From contig JANVCC010000152.1 of the NCBI GenBank assembly GCA_025345505.1, forward strand, positions 248,001 through 312,000: 64,000 bases of DNA. Direction: 5' to 3'. Shown here piece after piece: positions 12,490 to 24,043 of the stretch (its first letter is position 1; each line of letters begins with the position of its first letter). Origin of the DNA: Todiramphus chloris collaris. Lineage: Eukaryota > Chordata > Aves > Coraciiformes > Alcedinidae. A program made the translations under genes and the position numbers. The notes beneath the pieces are model-generated. The model was given only the letters and a program-made list of their open reading frames with translations. It was not told where the DNA came from and ran no database searches.

Positions 12490-12780
12490 GTATAGGATAA
12501 GGCTTAGAAAAAGCAGTTCTGGTCCTCATACATCTGCTAATTTTCCATAATTTGTAGTTCGGGGACTTTTCCAAGCCAGACATTACATCCTCAGGATCAT
12601 GTTTAGCAACTGCTAAAGACCTACCCTTTGTGCATAGGTCCAATTTCTTTTTGAATTCATTTCTATTTTTGGCCTTCATAACATCTTGTGGCAGTAAATT
12701 ATATGCTCTAATAGTCCTCTATGTGGAAAAGAATTTTGTCCCTTCCCAGCACCTTTCAAACATCTCCTAGATTTTGGGAG
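12490..12780 (-). mobile_element. Ancient CR1/L3-type LINE 3' region
   Basis: Read on the - strand, this contains the pattern 'ctgccacaagatgttatgaa', then codons for 'AKNRNEFKKKLDL' and later 'LAVAKHDPEDVM'. That is the layout of the C-terminal end of old CR1/L3 elements, in which a 'FxxxxR..FD/KxK..' helix is followed by a 3' UTR with 'taaacatgat'. The copy has no octamer tail and many substitutions, so it predates the other CR1 copies here. Confidence 0.55.
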
Positions 12781-15700
12781 GATAAGACATGGATTGGATG
12801 CCAGACAAGTCAGGAGAAAGAAAGAATGAAATGCCTGTTCTTAATGGAAACGTAATAAATACCAATCAACCTGCATTGTTCTTACTGTAATGACTAGATA
12901 TGTTATCTTTGTCTTCAGTGGGGGAAGGCACTGAACATACTACTACAGCTGTGCAATGAAAATGCTTTAGCTGTGTTTCTGCAGACTATTTGCAGACTTC
13001 TGCAGAGCTTGGACAGATTTCATAGCATACATTTGTTGTTATTGAAAAAGAGAAGAGCTTTAAGATTTGGAATTACCCTGAAAATCTTTATTCTCCATTA
13101 AAGGAACTCACCTTCTTCAGAAAAATAGTTCTCCCTCCACTGTCTAGAGCATATTTTGCAACTTTAAAATGATGTCTTCAAACTCTAACTTGGTATATGG
13201 TTCCAGATACTTTTCCTGATGTCAAGAAGGAATTCCTACAATTTATTGCACTCGCCTCTCACAGATACTGTAAGAACTGTTGTATTAAAGAGATCAATAA
13301 ACCAATGCACGCTAACAACTCGCTTTTTCCCATCTAGTTTTGTGATTGCTGACATAACTGCAAGGGAAGTGCAAGAACAAGAAAAGGTATCTAGAAAACA
13401 GAAATTCCTGAAGCTAACATGCCTGTCAAATGAAAGTGAAAGCTTACCCCTACCATCCCATCCTACATCTGTTCACTTGCTATGGAAATCACACAACAGT
13501 AACTGATTTATACACCTCCGGGCCAGAACAGTGTCAGTGGCTGACTTGATTTCTGCTGAACTGCCAGCAGCCACTGCTCTTCAGTAGCAGAGAATATTAA
13601 TGAGCCTTAGCCACAATCTGCTCCAGGACTCCTTCCCACAAGGTATTACAGAGAGGAGTACACTGCCTGTGCCTTATAGGTAACCTCCATATGGAAGTTC
13701 CCTTCAGTTTTGTTTCATGATATAAAAGTTGTGGAGGGTTTAACACATAATAATGTGGCAGGTTTAGCGATCAGTTGAAATGACAATACTTGTCACAGAA
13801 TAATTGTCCACATTGCACATGGTATGCAAAAAGTCTTTTGTGCACTTAAAGGCAGACATAGCTCTGTATGATGTATTTCAACTGTTGCTTTTTAGATTTA
13901 TATCTTTCTACTTTTCAAAAGAACAAGAATAAGAACACTAATCAAAACTTAATATACCTCACTACCAAGTAGCATGGGTTTAGCTACCTTTTTTATTATT
14001 TGAACTGAAACACCACTGTTCAGAACTACACGTTAGATCTGAACTTGCCTAAGATCTTCTGGAAAAAATAACCCAAAACCAAAAACAATTAAAGGTCTTT
14101 TGAAGTCTTTCCTATTTAGTGGTTAGTCAAAAGAAAAACTCAGTTATGTCTATAATAAACGTTTAATTTCAAGCTTATCAATATCCCATAAATGAGAGAC
14201 TTCATGGACCTTAATGGTTCTTTCTAATATGAAAGTTGATTACTTAGATAGTCATTTACTTCTCACCAGTAGATAAACTTCTCACCCTTATAGATAAACA
14301 CGGTATTTCACAGAAGTCATTTGTACTTTTTCTTTGGACACTTTTGCTAAATTTACAGTTGTCTGACATTATTTAAACAATATCTGCTTTCACCTTCAAA
14401 TTCTCATTAACAGAAATAGAAATCCTACATTACTGCTAGTCTACTGGATACTGCTGCTGCCCTATTCAGGCTGAAATATAATATGATATGCTTGGGAAGA
14501 GGGCCTAATAATACCAATTAAAAACATAAAACCAACATTTGGATGCAAATTGTTGATAACTGCTTGAATTTCAATGCTCTTAATGAAATAGACTGATGAT
14601 GTCTGAAACATGTCCAGTCTTTTGGAAAGTTATCTCTTGCCTATACGCATTGCAAAAATGCTGTAAAACATCTGAAAAATTTATTAAACACTCAAAAAAA
14701 AAAAAAAAAAGAGGGAATGAACGAAACAAAAACAAAGTAGAAAATGAAATTCCTTTATTTCCTTTCCTTTTTCTCATGCAGGTCTGTCATATCAATTCTG
14801 TATTCCAACCAAAACTCAGCTGAGTACTGGATTTTTTCTTTGAAGCTTTGTGGGATTTTGGACTGTCCATTTAATGGAAAATCTTTGGCATGTTTCCCTT
14901 TGAGATTATATATAATAATGATTGCTATAGGTATACTAGGCACTTGCCTAGAGCAACAGATTCATAACAGCTTCAGGAAAGCTTTTTTGTGCATTTTGGT
15001 GTAGCAGCTCCTGGAAAAGCTGGAATGTTGCTGTTTCCACCTTGCTATTGTGTTGATACCTCTGAAAGGGTATATCTGCTGTGGCTTATTACAGCAGAGT
15101 TTGGGGAAATGTGGAGAGACAGCAGATTGCCAAGGACCGAACCTTGCTGTAGGGAGAAAATGGCAAATTATGAAGACATGAAGGTGTGTGAAATATTTCT
15201 AGACCAAGGAAACTGTTCTGTGAACCCTGAGGAACTGCCACTAAACTCCTTATCTGATCCCAGCCTTCATAGAAGGATAAATCTGTAATTCTGAGCCTTC
15301 TTGTGTGGGGAAAACTTTCAAATCTCCTCCTCCTCTCTGGATGATTATTCTAATAACCAAACTAATTGACACTAATAGGTAACAATATCTTGAATGTTCA
15401 GAGCAGGTGTGAGTCATCTGTAAACAAATGATCAAGGCAGGTTCATCAAGAGATTTCATCCTGGAACTCACCATCTTATATATGTACCTAATTCAGATAT
15501 ATACACACATAATCTAGCACACAATACAGTTTTCAGACTTTCTTTTTGCTATGAGCTGTTGAAAGTCATATAGGTCTCTTTGATCAGCAGGCTGGCTATT
15601 ATTAAAGCTGTAATTCTTTCTCTTTGCTATATGGGAACAAAAGGACCCAATTTAGATTTGTAACTTCTCAGAAGTAGGATTGCAGGCAGAACCATTAGGT

Positions 15701-17130
15701 TTAGACACATCATTTTCACAGTCAAAACAATGAATTCATGCTAAACTTCTGCATTTTTCTTCTGCTAATACAGAACTTTTTAGAGAAACAAGCATATAGT
15801 CATAGTACAAATTTGTACAGTGAAATAGATTTGACTTTTAGCAGATGCATTTCAATTTCATTCAATATTTGTGAATTTGAACTTTCAAGATATTTGTGTC
15901 ACATTATGTTCTTCATTGTTGATTGAGTTTTGTTGGAGAGTTTTGTGTTGGTTTGTTAGGTTTTTTTGGTAATTTAAAATGTATGCAAAGGTTATAGCTC
16001 CTGATACTGAAGCTTGAGCCTACTACATGTACACTCATGCAAACAGCATTCAAACAACCATGTCAGATTAACAGAAAGGCAATAAAGAAAACCAATTATC
16101 AGTGTAAACAAAATCTTTTATTTTTTATTTCTAGTGTTAACTTGTACCAGAGTCAATAAACCTCAACACTTCAGTCTGGATTTTTACCTAAACTATTTAT
16201 ATTGGCTTGAAGGGCAAGTTGAATAACTTCTTACTTCAACACTTACAGACTCTGAAATTTTTCCTCCTTTCCATACACCCATTATCTTCCATGTGTATGA
16301 TTTAATACATAGGAAGCACAGGGAATTCTTAGGTTTTGTTTTCAGTGCATTAACAATTTTTGTGTATTTCTGCTTGCATGTGCTTCTTTTGAATTACATG
16401 CAGAAAACTAACTTCCAGTGGTATGGAAGTCCAAGAGTTCTGAGCTCTTTGGGAGTTATGACCCATTGTTATCATCTCTAATTAGAATACTAGTAGCTTT
16501 CTGAAATAGAGGAAACCTGAAATCAATGAGTGTTTCTAACTTATTTCACATAAGTGATCAGCACAAGGGTCATAAAGGATATCTGAGGTAAATTCAAAAT
16601 ACCGTGATTCACTTTACATTACTTATGCTAGAATCACATTCAATATGCTGCAAAGAGGTGTATTCCCTCTGCTGCCCTTGTAAGTTCCCCATTAATTAGA
16701 AAGCATATTTCATTTGTGGTAGGAGGCATATTTCTTTTCTATGTGTAGCTGCAGGCCAAGAGAAGATACGAATACGTTTGAAATATATTCACATTATTGA
16801 TTACTAGTGTTTCACAAATAATTCCTCAAAAAGAGCATATTAAACGTATTCTATAGGTAAATAATGTAACACAATCACATGACTTAAATATTTTAATTAA
16901 TTAATTAATTAATTTCATTCTGTTTGTTTTTTTGTTTGTTTTGTTGTTTGTTTTTTGTTCCCTGCCACCAGCATTCTTTTGTTTTTATGCAGTCAGCTTT
17001 AACAGGAAAAAGATTTCTCTTTCATTAAAAATGTCTTCAGGATAGTAGCTAGAAAAAGAAATGAGAAAACATTAACCATCCATTTGGGAATGATGTGAAA
17101 ATTGCACAGGATGCTGTGCTTTGTAATTTT
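12781..17130. other. Single-copy sequence
   Basis: 4.3 kb with no recognised gene. Open frames at 13219-13506 (+, 95 codons) and 14989-15288 (+, 99 codons) have no known motif and no neighbouring splice or polyadenylation context that I trust. Contains an A-run at 14694-14710 and the tetranucleotide repeat listed below. Confidence 0.5.
16893..16962. repeat. (TTAA)n followed by T/G-rich low-complexity tract
   Basis: Five to six TTAA units at 16893-16914, followed by irregular TTTG and TTTTG units to about 16962. Confidence 0.85.
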
Positions 17131-17610
17131 TTTCCTTCTCTCGCTTCAAACCAGGGCATACAGCTGGTGCTCTTCACACCGGAGCTAGCTAATTGCTGTC
17201 CGTGATTTTACCTGCAGTTCCTCTTACCCACCATACGTGACCAACTGTGGGTCCACCGATCCCTTGATTTCCACAGGAAGAAACCCTTCCCACTGCTTCC
17301 ACCCGCTTCTAATCTCCGTAGGTGTCAGTAGCCAGTAGAACTGATCCTTGAGGGGGAAAGTGAAGCCCATTTCATATCAGATCGTCTTCAGCAGATCATA
17401 CCTGGTGTTTTAGTGGGTTTATGAGTGGTGCACTGAGAGCAATTAGTGCCTGAATTGTGCTACAAGAGGATAACAACAGGCGATTACCCTATTTAACAGC
17501 TGTTAAGTGGTTTTAATTGCCGGCTATAGACCACAAGCTGAGCAATTTTGTGCAAACTGTACAAACGGAACAAAACAAACGGATGATGTAGGGAGAAAAT
17601 GGGTCCGAAA
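17131..17610. promoter_or_regulatory. CpG-enriched single-copy island, candidate conserved regulatory element
   Basis: This 480-base stretch holds 13 CpG dinucleotides, against about four in the preceding 480 bases. It also has dense homeodomain-like cores ('caattagtgcc' near 17440, 'ttttaattgcc' near 17511). The 14-base perfect palindrome ttaacagctgttaa at 17493-17506 is centred on a CAGCTG E-box. There is no open frame and no repeat homology. High CpG survival in AT-rich, methylation-depleted surroundings is what unmethylated enhancers or conserved non-coding elements show. The regulatory call is inference; conservation cannot be seen from one sequence. Confidence 0.4.
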
Positions 17611-18699
17611 AAATCCTCCATTAATCCAAAATATGAATACAGACAGAGAGATATGTATTGCTGGTGTGAACTACTTGTAGCAAACAGTTTGTTAAATCCA
17701 AGCGGTTACTGAATTGTCTGTGAAAAGACAGCAATTTCTATTAATTTCTTCATTATTCACAGTCATTAAATGAATGGTTTGTGTGAACACATTTTTTGAC
17801 TAAGGTTTTCTTCAGTAGGGCTAGTTTCTGATAACCTCATTCTTACTGAACAGTGCCCTTGATTTCTGTAGAACAGGTTAAAAAGTAATTTATTTTCAGA
17901 GTCTAGCCTTGAGTAAAATAGTATAATATATTACTTTATATTACATATATATCCTATAATATAAAGTATTCACCAAATTATCTCTACAAATAGGAAGAAA
18001 ATATATTTTAATGAAATTATGTAGTTTCATTTCTTCTCCCTGAAATATTAAAAATAACTGGGAAAGTCCAGACAAAAAAAAAATCTTAGACATGTTTTTA
18101 GATCTTTTTTAGATGCTTTGTTGGTTTTCAGGTCTCTGTTGCTAAGAGCATTCCCTAATCACAGTGCAATATAAGACCAGTGGAGCTGGTCATTGTGTAC
18201 AATGTACTGTCTAATTGCTTTTTACACAGCAGACAAAGGTTACCTTATTTGCAAAGTATAGGTACTGATGTTGGCAAGGATGTGGATGCTGTTAGGATAT
18301 TGATAAGTCATGGAAATAATAATGGAATGAAGTAATTTTAGAGTTTTGTAGGTCTCAAAAAAAATGACTAGAAAATCCACATTAGAAAAGGGATATTTAG
18401 CAAATGAATTCTGAATGCCTCTCTGAAATTATTTGTTGTGATAAACTACACACAAACAAGCAAAGGAGCTGACAATAAATGTGCTACGTAACAGCAAACT
18501 ACTGGCATTGCTAATCTGCCTAAGCTAAATGCTTCATGCTGATTGTTTTCCCAAGTATGAATCAAGAAAGAGGGCCCACTACCAAGTACACAGCAGGCTC
18601 AAGGACCAGTATGTGTTTATGGTTTTTGTAGTTCTAGCTTGTCAGCTTGATCAGCTGGTAGATTTATCTGGTTTCGTTTTGTTCTGTTTTGGTTTTGAG

Positions 18700-18724
18700 T
18701 GTTGTTGTTGTTGTTGTTGTTTGT
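18700..18724 (+). repeat. (GTT)n microsatellite
   Basis: About seven GTT units, translated as a cysteine run in one frame, which explains the open frame across it. Confidence 0.9.
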
Positions 18725-19918
18725 TTTATTTTGGAAAGGATGCTATTTTCCCTAAATTCTATGTTTGCCTTCTTACACATAAATGTTTCTTCCTACATGC
18801 ACACCACCGTTACAAACCATGCCAAAATGCTTTAATATCTGTAAGACCTTTTTCAGTGGACCTCCATGGAACAAAGGAAGGATCTTAGTTTTCAGAAATC
18901 TTCATAGCCCATGAAAGCAACTGAACTCCTATTTAGCTGAGACATGAAATGCCAAACGTAATTTCAAAGTTTTTAAAACTGAGTTTAGTCTCTCCTTTCC
19001 CTTCTCTTCCTAGAGAGGGAAGGGGAGTGCTGGTATACAATGAACATTGCTTATCTCTAAGACATGGTACTCAGGCTATGACATTGGATTCCTAGGTGTT
19101 TTGAGTGTGAATTTTCTTGAACTGTGAAAAGTGCTATTTTAGACTGCATTTAATTTTCATAGAATTTGAATATTTACATGGAATTATTTGTAAAGTAAAT
19201 TAGAAGTCTTCTGAATTCAGTGATTTTCATATTATCAATGGGAAGGTCGTTTCTATAGCAACTTTTTAAAGGATATTCAAACACTGAGTAGCAAGGATTC
19301 TTCTTTTCAGATTTTTTTTTTCCCCTTACCATTTATTTTCTGTTAGCATCCCTCAAGAAGAAAGTCATAAAAAAAAGAGAGAATAAAAAGAACAGAAGAA
19401 CTGGTGCTGACAAAATGGCTACTGATCGCAGAAAAATAACCAAGGATTATTACTCTTTAAGATTTTAGCTGTACATTATAATTGATTTAGGTACTGAGCT
19501 GCTAAACTTCTTAGCCACCATGCACCTGGAGAATCTGGTTATAGCTTAGTCCTTTCTTTAAATAATGTGAGTTGTAGTTAAATCCACAGTCTGTGTAAAT
19601 ACATACAAACAGAGAGAGAAGAGGCACATAAGCCTAATCTTCATGTTTGTATGGCTATATTTTATATATGTCATTAAATGTTTGTATGCTCTAAGATCAT
19701 TTCAGGGAATACAGAACCAAGTAACACTCGTAACTTTGATATGCAGCACTTGGTTTGGGTAAATTAATGAAATTCTTGATTTACAGTTGTACAGAGCTGC
19801 TGAATCCAGAGGCATGCCAGGGATGAGGCTGTGGGAGCTCTATATCCCCAGGTCCTATCAGCAGCAAGGCTGAGCCTGTATTCCCAGTAAACATATGCCT
19901 ATGGAGCACATACATACA

Positions 19919-19962
19919 CCATATATATGTATATATATATACATACACACACACACACAGAG
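19919..19962. repeat. Compound (AT)n/(AC)n microsatellite
   Basis: An alternating ATATAT stretch with one interrupting GT, then ACATAC and six to seven AC units ending in AGAG. Confidence 0.85.
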
Positions 19963-20224
19963 AGGTAACCACACAGACAACACAGAAACACAGAGCCTCA
20001 CATCAATGCCAACAGCACCAATAACCTTTTCCTTCTCCCCTTTTCTAGCTGAGCAAGATGATCTTTTAGTGGGGATGTATATATGCCTATGTACAAAGGG
20101 GACAGCGCCTGTAGCTGGGCTCAGACAGTCAGGCTGGCCAGTCACTGTTCCTGGATCGCATCTCCCCACTTGCTGGCACATGGATATATGAGTCCTTAAT
20201 GCCACAGCCTCATTTTATCTACAT

Positions 20225-21140
20225 GTACAGAAACCCTTGCATATACACACACACGCAAGTGGGTCTTCCAGTGCACCCCCAGACTCCATGGTCTCTCCAG
20301 CAGTTGGCCTGGACTCCTGGTCACTCTAGCTGCCAGCTCCTCCTGTAGTCTCATCCTCAGACACACATATCCCCAGTCCAGATACCCTTCTGTCTGTCTT
20401 GTCTGTAAGTATCCTCGCTAACAATCACATCCATACTCACACCAGTTGCTGGCACCATGGATATACAGACCGTTGTGACTCCTGTTTCCCGCCCCAGGGG
20501 CTGTCACTGAGACCTGCACATACACCTCTGCACACAGGACAAAAAAAACAGTCACTGGGTACAATAGCTAGAAATGGGGTTTGTTGAGAAGGCAGGACAC
20601 ATTATACAGGTCAGGCACAGGTCATGGCCAAGGAGGTGTACTGACCAGCCCATGCTTGCACACAGCAGGCTCCTCTATCCACTTGTCCCTCTATTTTCCC
20701 ACTGGTTGCTCCTCAAATTACCTTGATCCCTCCCTTTCCCTACTGTTAGTTTGTCCCTAAAACATGTAGTATGTTCTGTGCAATCAAAATGTCCTTCCCC
20801 TGCACTCCCTACTGAGCCTCATCCTCTTGATTGCAGTGACCTCTCAGTTTATAGTGTGATGGGGACCCTTGCATGTTGGCTTATGGTGACAGGTATCCTC
20901 TGACCCACAGGCTGAGATTTCCCTGGGAGAGCTCTGTGGGGACAGGTTGAAGCTCACATTTGTGGCAGTGTCACTGGGGCTCCTCCTTGCTCTTGCTTCC
21001 TGGCATTCTCTGCAGTGAGAATGAGCCTTTGGGGGGGAGTAGTCACTTCCCTGTGATGTCCTGACAGGAGTCAAGTCAGGGTGTTATTGGGGCTTCATAT
21101 CTGCCACTGTTCCTCAGGGCTCTTTTTTGTGTAGAGACCA
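20225..21140 (+). repeat. Repeat Y, copy 1 (LTR-like interspersed repeat)
   Basis: Shares a long collinear pattern with 42330-43135. Blocks in order are an ACACAC patch, 'agactccatggtctctccag', 'ctagctgccagctc', 'gaaatggggtttgttgagaa', 'tgacc..cccatgcttgcac', 'tgttggcttatggtgacagg', 'gggagag.tctgtggggac' and 'attggggc..c..actgttcct'. Similarity is roughly 75-80% by eye with indels. No open frame is shared between the copies. I associate this style of sequence (CA-rich start, long non-coding body) with avian retroviral LTR or untranslated sequence, but I cannot name the family or fix the termini. Confidence 0.75.
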
Positions 21141-21164
21141 GCTTTTTATGACAATAATTAACCA

Positions 21165-21245
21165 TGGGCCCAATTCTAAATCTTTCAAAGTCAGTGGAAG
21201 AGAGTGGGCATTCCTGTGGGCTTTGGATCAGGATCTAAAACTCTT
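21165..21245. repeat. Possible ancient amniote interspersed repeat
   Basis: The wording 'gggcccaattctaaatc..', '..aaagtcagtggaagagagt' and 'gctttggatcaggatctaaa' resembles old repeats common in turtle and crocodile genomes (the 'caatggga..tttggatcaggcc' type). Only about 80 bases are recognisable. The class is uncertain. Confidence 0.3.
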
Positions 21246-21878
21246 CTGACAGCACTTCTGGATGCTTAGGAGATATCATCTAGCTACTCAGCAAATCTTA
21301 GAAATGTCTCTTTGGAATGTCTGAGTTGTCAAAATGAAGATACGTAAAGTAGGATCTCACTGCAGAAGGTGAGCTATACCTCAGATAAATAAAGCAGGCA
21401 GAGGCTAACATGCATACACAGAGCTGATGACAGTACCCTATATACAAAACTACATTATCAATGAGGTGCATAAAACAGAGAAATAGTTGTTGCACATTTA
21501 AGATACGGGCACAGTAGAGAAATGTTTTTATTGTAACCTCACTAGATTGATGTAGCCAGATACACCCCTTATCAGGCTGTGCTCAGGAGTGCCTGATGAA
21601 ATACAATTACAACTTTTTGCATGTAATATATGCTATCTCCTCTCTGCATAGATAATTATGGATTGGTGCTACTAAGACACTGAAACCTCTCCTCTGTGTC
21701 AAGATGATTGTTTCTTCTGTGCTTGCTTTATTCATCTACAGGCACAGCTATTGTAGACAGTCAGTGTGGGCAGCCAGTAAGAGTAAAAAAAATGTACTTC
21801 AGAACAAAGATGTGAGCCTTTCTTGCACTCTTTACTATTGTGTCTGCTTATACTGTAATTTTTTTCAAGCTCTGAATG
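21246..21878. other. Single-copy sequence
   Basis: Nothing recognised; short chance frames only. Confidence 0.5.
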
Positions 21879-23350
21879 TTAGCATAGCACAGAGAATACT
21901 AAGAATATAGGTAAAGTAAGAAGATCTCAAAACTGAAGAGAGATATTTTGATATTTTCTATATCATGAATCATTGGGTAAGAAGAATCAGGGGGAAAGAA
22001 GACAACCAAACAAGAAAAAAATCAAGTTCTCCCTGATACTTCTTCAGTGATATAAATCAGAATATTTTTAACTTGATATAGTTGACATGGGACTGTAGAA
22101 AGTGTGCCACTATTTCTTTTTCACTGTTAGAGAACAGTATTAGTTTTTAGTGAATAAAGTCTGAAATAATTAACATAATGAGTAGTGACATTGGCACTTG
22201 AAATTTTTCAGGTATCACTCTAATAAATGGATTGTGTAATAAATAGACTTCACATTATGTATTTGCATTTCATTGGAGAAGTCTGCTTTTGATTTCACTG
22301 TATGAATGAAGTGCATTACAATGCAAGGAAGCATGTGGGAAAAAGCTCCTCCAAGTCCATGGTCAGATTTGGGATGTGGGTTGTATCTTCCCAGTAGGAG
22401 TGGTACAAGCAAGGCTGCAAACACATCTGATTTGTTAGCACACCAAATTCATCTCCACTGACTAGCAAACTAACCCATTTTTTCCTTTTGCTGTTAATGT
22501 AATTAAAGAGTGGTGTTTTTTTAAATCTCTCCAAAGTTGCATCTCTTTTCTCATCAAGGCATACAGTCCCATGCAACTGCTTCCCTTAATACTACTTAGT
22601 ATTGAGTCATGTTAGCATTTTGTGAACTTTTTTATTGAATTTAAGGACAGCAAAAATAACTTGATTTAGCTAAGTTAATCAATTGCTGCTTCCCCTAGCC
22701 ACCATCTGAAACATAAAAATTTGCACTTACACCTTTTAAAAGCTATCCACTCTCCTGCACTCTTCTTGTATGCATATATATACACTTTCCTTCCCTAATA
22801 ATTCGGAAGTTTTTTTCCTTAGAGTCCCTTCCTTTTACTTTGCTGTTCTCTATTTGATGTCTTGTTAAGCATCATAGCATAATGTTGTTACGCTCATCTT
22901 TCTTTCAGCAACTTCTTATTTCAAAATGAGCAGTAGAGAAGAGTGTGACTGTCTCATGGATGCCTTCATCTTCTGGTTATAAAACTTCTTAACTAATTAC
23001 TAAATCTGCCTGAACAATCCATTTCCCTTTCCCCTGCTGCCATCAGGCCTCTTGATATCTAAATATTCCCCTTGTTAGGAGTTATGACACTTTGCCCCTT
23101 CTACTGTTAGTCACAAAAAGACTTCTTTCCTGGGTTTTACTCAGTGTATGTACTTGGTGGTTTAGAGTAATCCCCAGACACAGCAGTGGCCTTTTCTTTT
23201 TCCCTTTTAACCTTAGTCACAGGTTTTCAATCACACTGTTCCCATGGAGTATCTAAAAAAGTATTTGCACCTTTCCTGCCTTTTTCCTTGTTTGTCTTCC
23301 TGAACAAATGGTATTCTTCCATATCTGCATCAGATGCGCAACACATCCCA
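21879..23350 (+). repeat. Repeat X, copy 2 (with a 476-base extra segment)
   Basis: Collinear with 10422-11446 from 'ttagc' at 21879 to 'gcaacacatccca' at 23350, interrupted by about 476 bases (22180-22655) that copy 1 lacks. Downstream of the extra segment the copies are close (about 12 differences in 300 bases); upstream they are more diverged. Unlike copy 1, this copy is not flanked by LTR halves. Single-copy-like sequence lies on the left. On the right, about 99 bases separate it from a complete LTR. This arrangement fits copy 2 being the source and copy 1 the derived insertion, but that is inference. Confidence 0.85.
22180..22655. other. 476-base segment present only in X copy 2
   Basis: AT-rich, without recognised repeat ends or target duplication. 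Either an insertion here or a deletion in copy 1. The boundaries do not give clean GT..AG or CT..AC junctions, so an intron is not supported. Confidence 0.6.
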
Positions 23351-23449
23351 CAAGGTCTCTGTGGTGACAGGTCAGTGTTTTGATCAATTCAGACTTCAAA
23401 TATCTCCTTCTACTTCTGTGTTAATCGTTCACAGATACTTAAGATAATG

Positions 23450-24043
23450 TGTTGGTTTGGTCTGGGATAGAGTTAATTTTATTCATAGTAGCTGGTATGG
23501 GACTATATTTTGGATTTGTGCTGAGAACAGTGTTGATGACACAGGGATTTTTTTTATTGCTTAGTATCACATACAGAGTGTCAAGGCCTTTTCTACCTCT
23601 CACTCCACCCCACCAGTGACTAGACTGGGGGTGTACACAAGGAGTTGGGGGGGGGGCACATCTGGAACAGCTGACTCTAACTGATTCAAGGGATATTCCA
23701 TACCATATGGCGTCATGGTCAGCAATAAAACCTGGGGGAAAGAAGGAGGAAGGGGAGGGACTTTCAGAGTGATGGCATTTGTCTTCCCAAGTAACAATGC
23801 ATGATGGAGCCATGCTTTTCTGGAGATAGCTGAACACCACCCTGCTGACAGGAAGTGGTGAATAAATTCCTTATTTTTCTTTGCTTGTGCACATGGCTTT
23901 TGCTTTACTTATTGAACTGTCTTTATCTCAACCCACAAGTCTTCTCACTTTTGCCCTTCCAATATTTTCCCCCAACCCACTGGTGTAGGAGTGAGTTAGC
24001 AATTGTGTGGGGCATAGTTGCTGGCTGGGGTTAAACCATAACA
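23450..24043 (+). mobile_element. ERVL-type solo LTR (LTR copy 2)
   Basis: A complete LTR of about 594 bases, beginning TGTTGGTTTGGTCTGGGATA and ending TTAAACCATAACA, so it has TG..CA termini. It contains 'aagggatattccataccata', an AATAAA at 23724-23729 and the 'tatctcaacccacaagtctt' block typical of this avian LTR family. No gag or pol frame is adjacent on either side and no second LTR lies within the window at a proviral distance, so it is a solo LTR. The flanking pentamers TAATG and GACTG match at only three of five bases, consistent with age. The same family occurs at 3222, 10226, 46347 and 58795. Confidence 0.85.

Larger units (their letters stand above)
17611..20224. other. Single-copy sequence with small microsatellites
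   Basis: No gene recognised. The 119-codon frame at 18529-18888 spans the (GTT)n run and has no family resemblance. The stretch 18130-18260, with 'aatcacagtgcaatataag' and 'cagacaaaggttacc', is compositionally similar to conserved non-coding DNA but is not otherwise distinctive. Confidence 0.5.

Noticed and set aside
18529-18888. 119-codon + strand open frame
   Set aside because: It runs through a (GTT)n array giving a cysteine run and has no known domain or splice context.
22180-22655. Idea that X copy 1 is a spliced retrocopy of X copy 2, with this segment as an intron
   Set aside because: The boundaries do not fit GT..AG on either strand, and X copy 1 has no terminal poly(A) tract.
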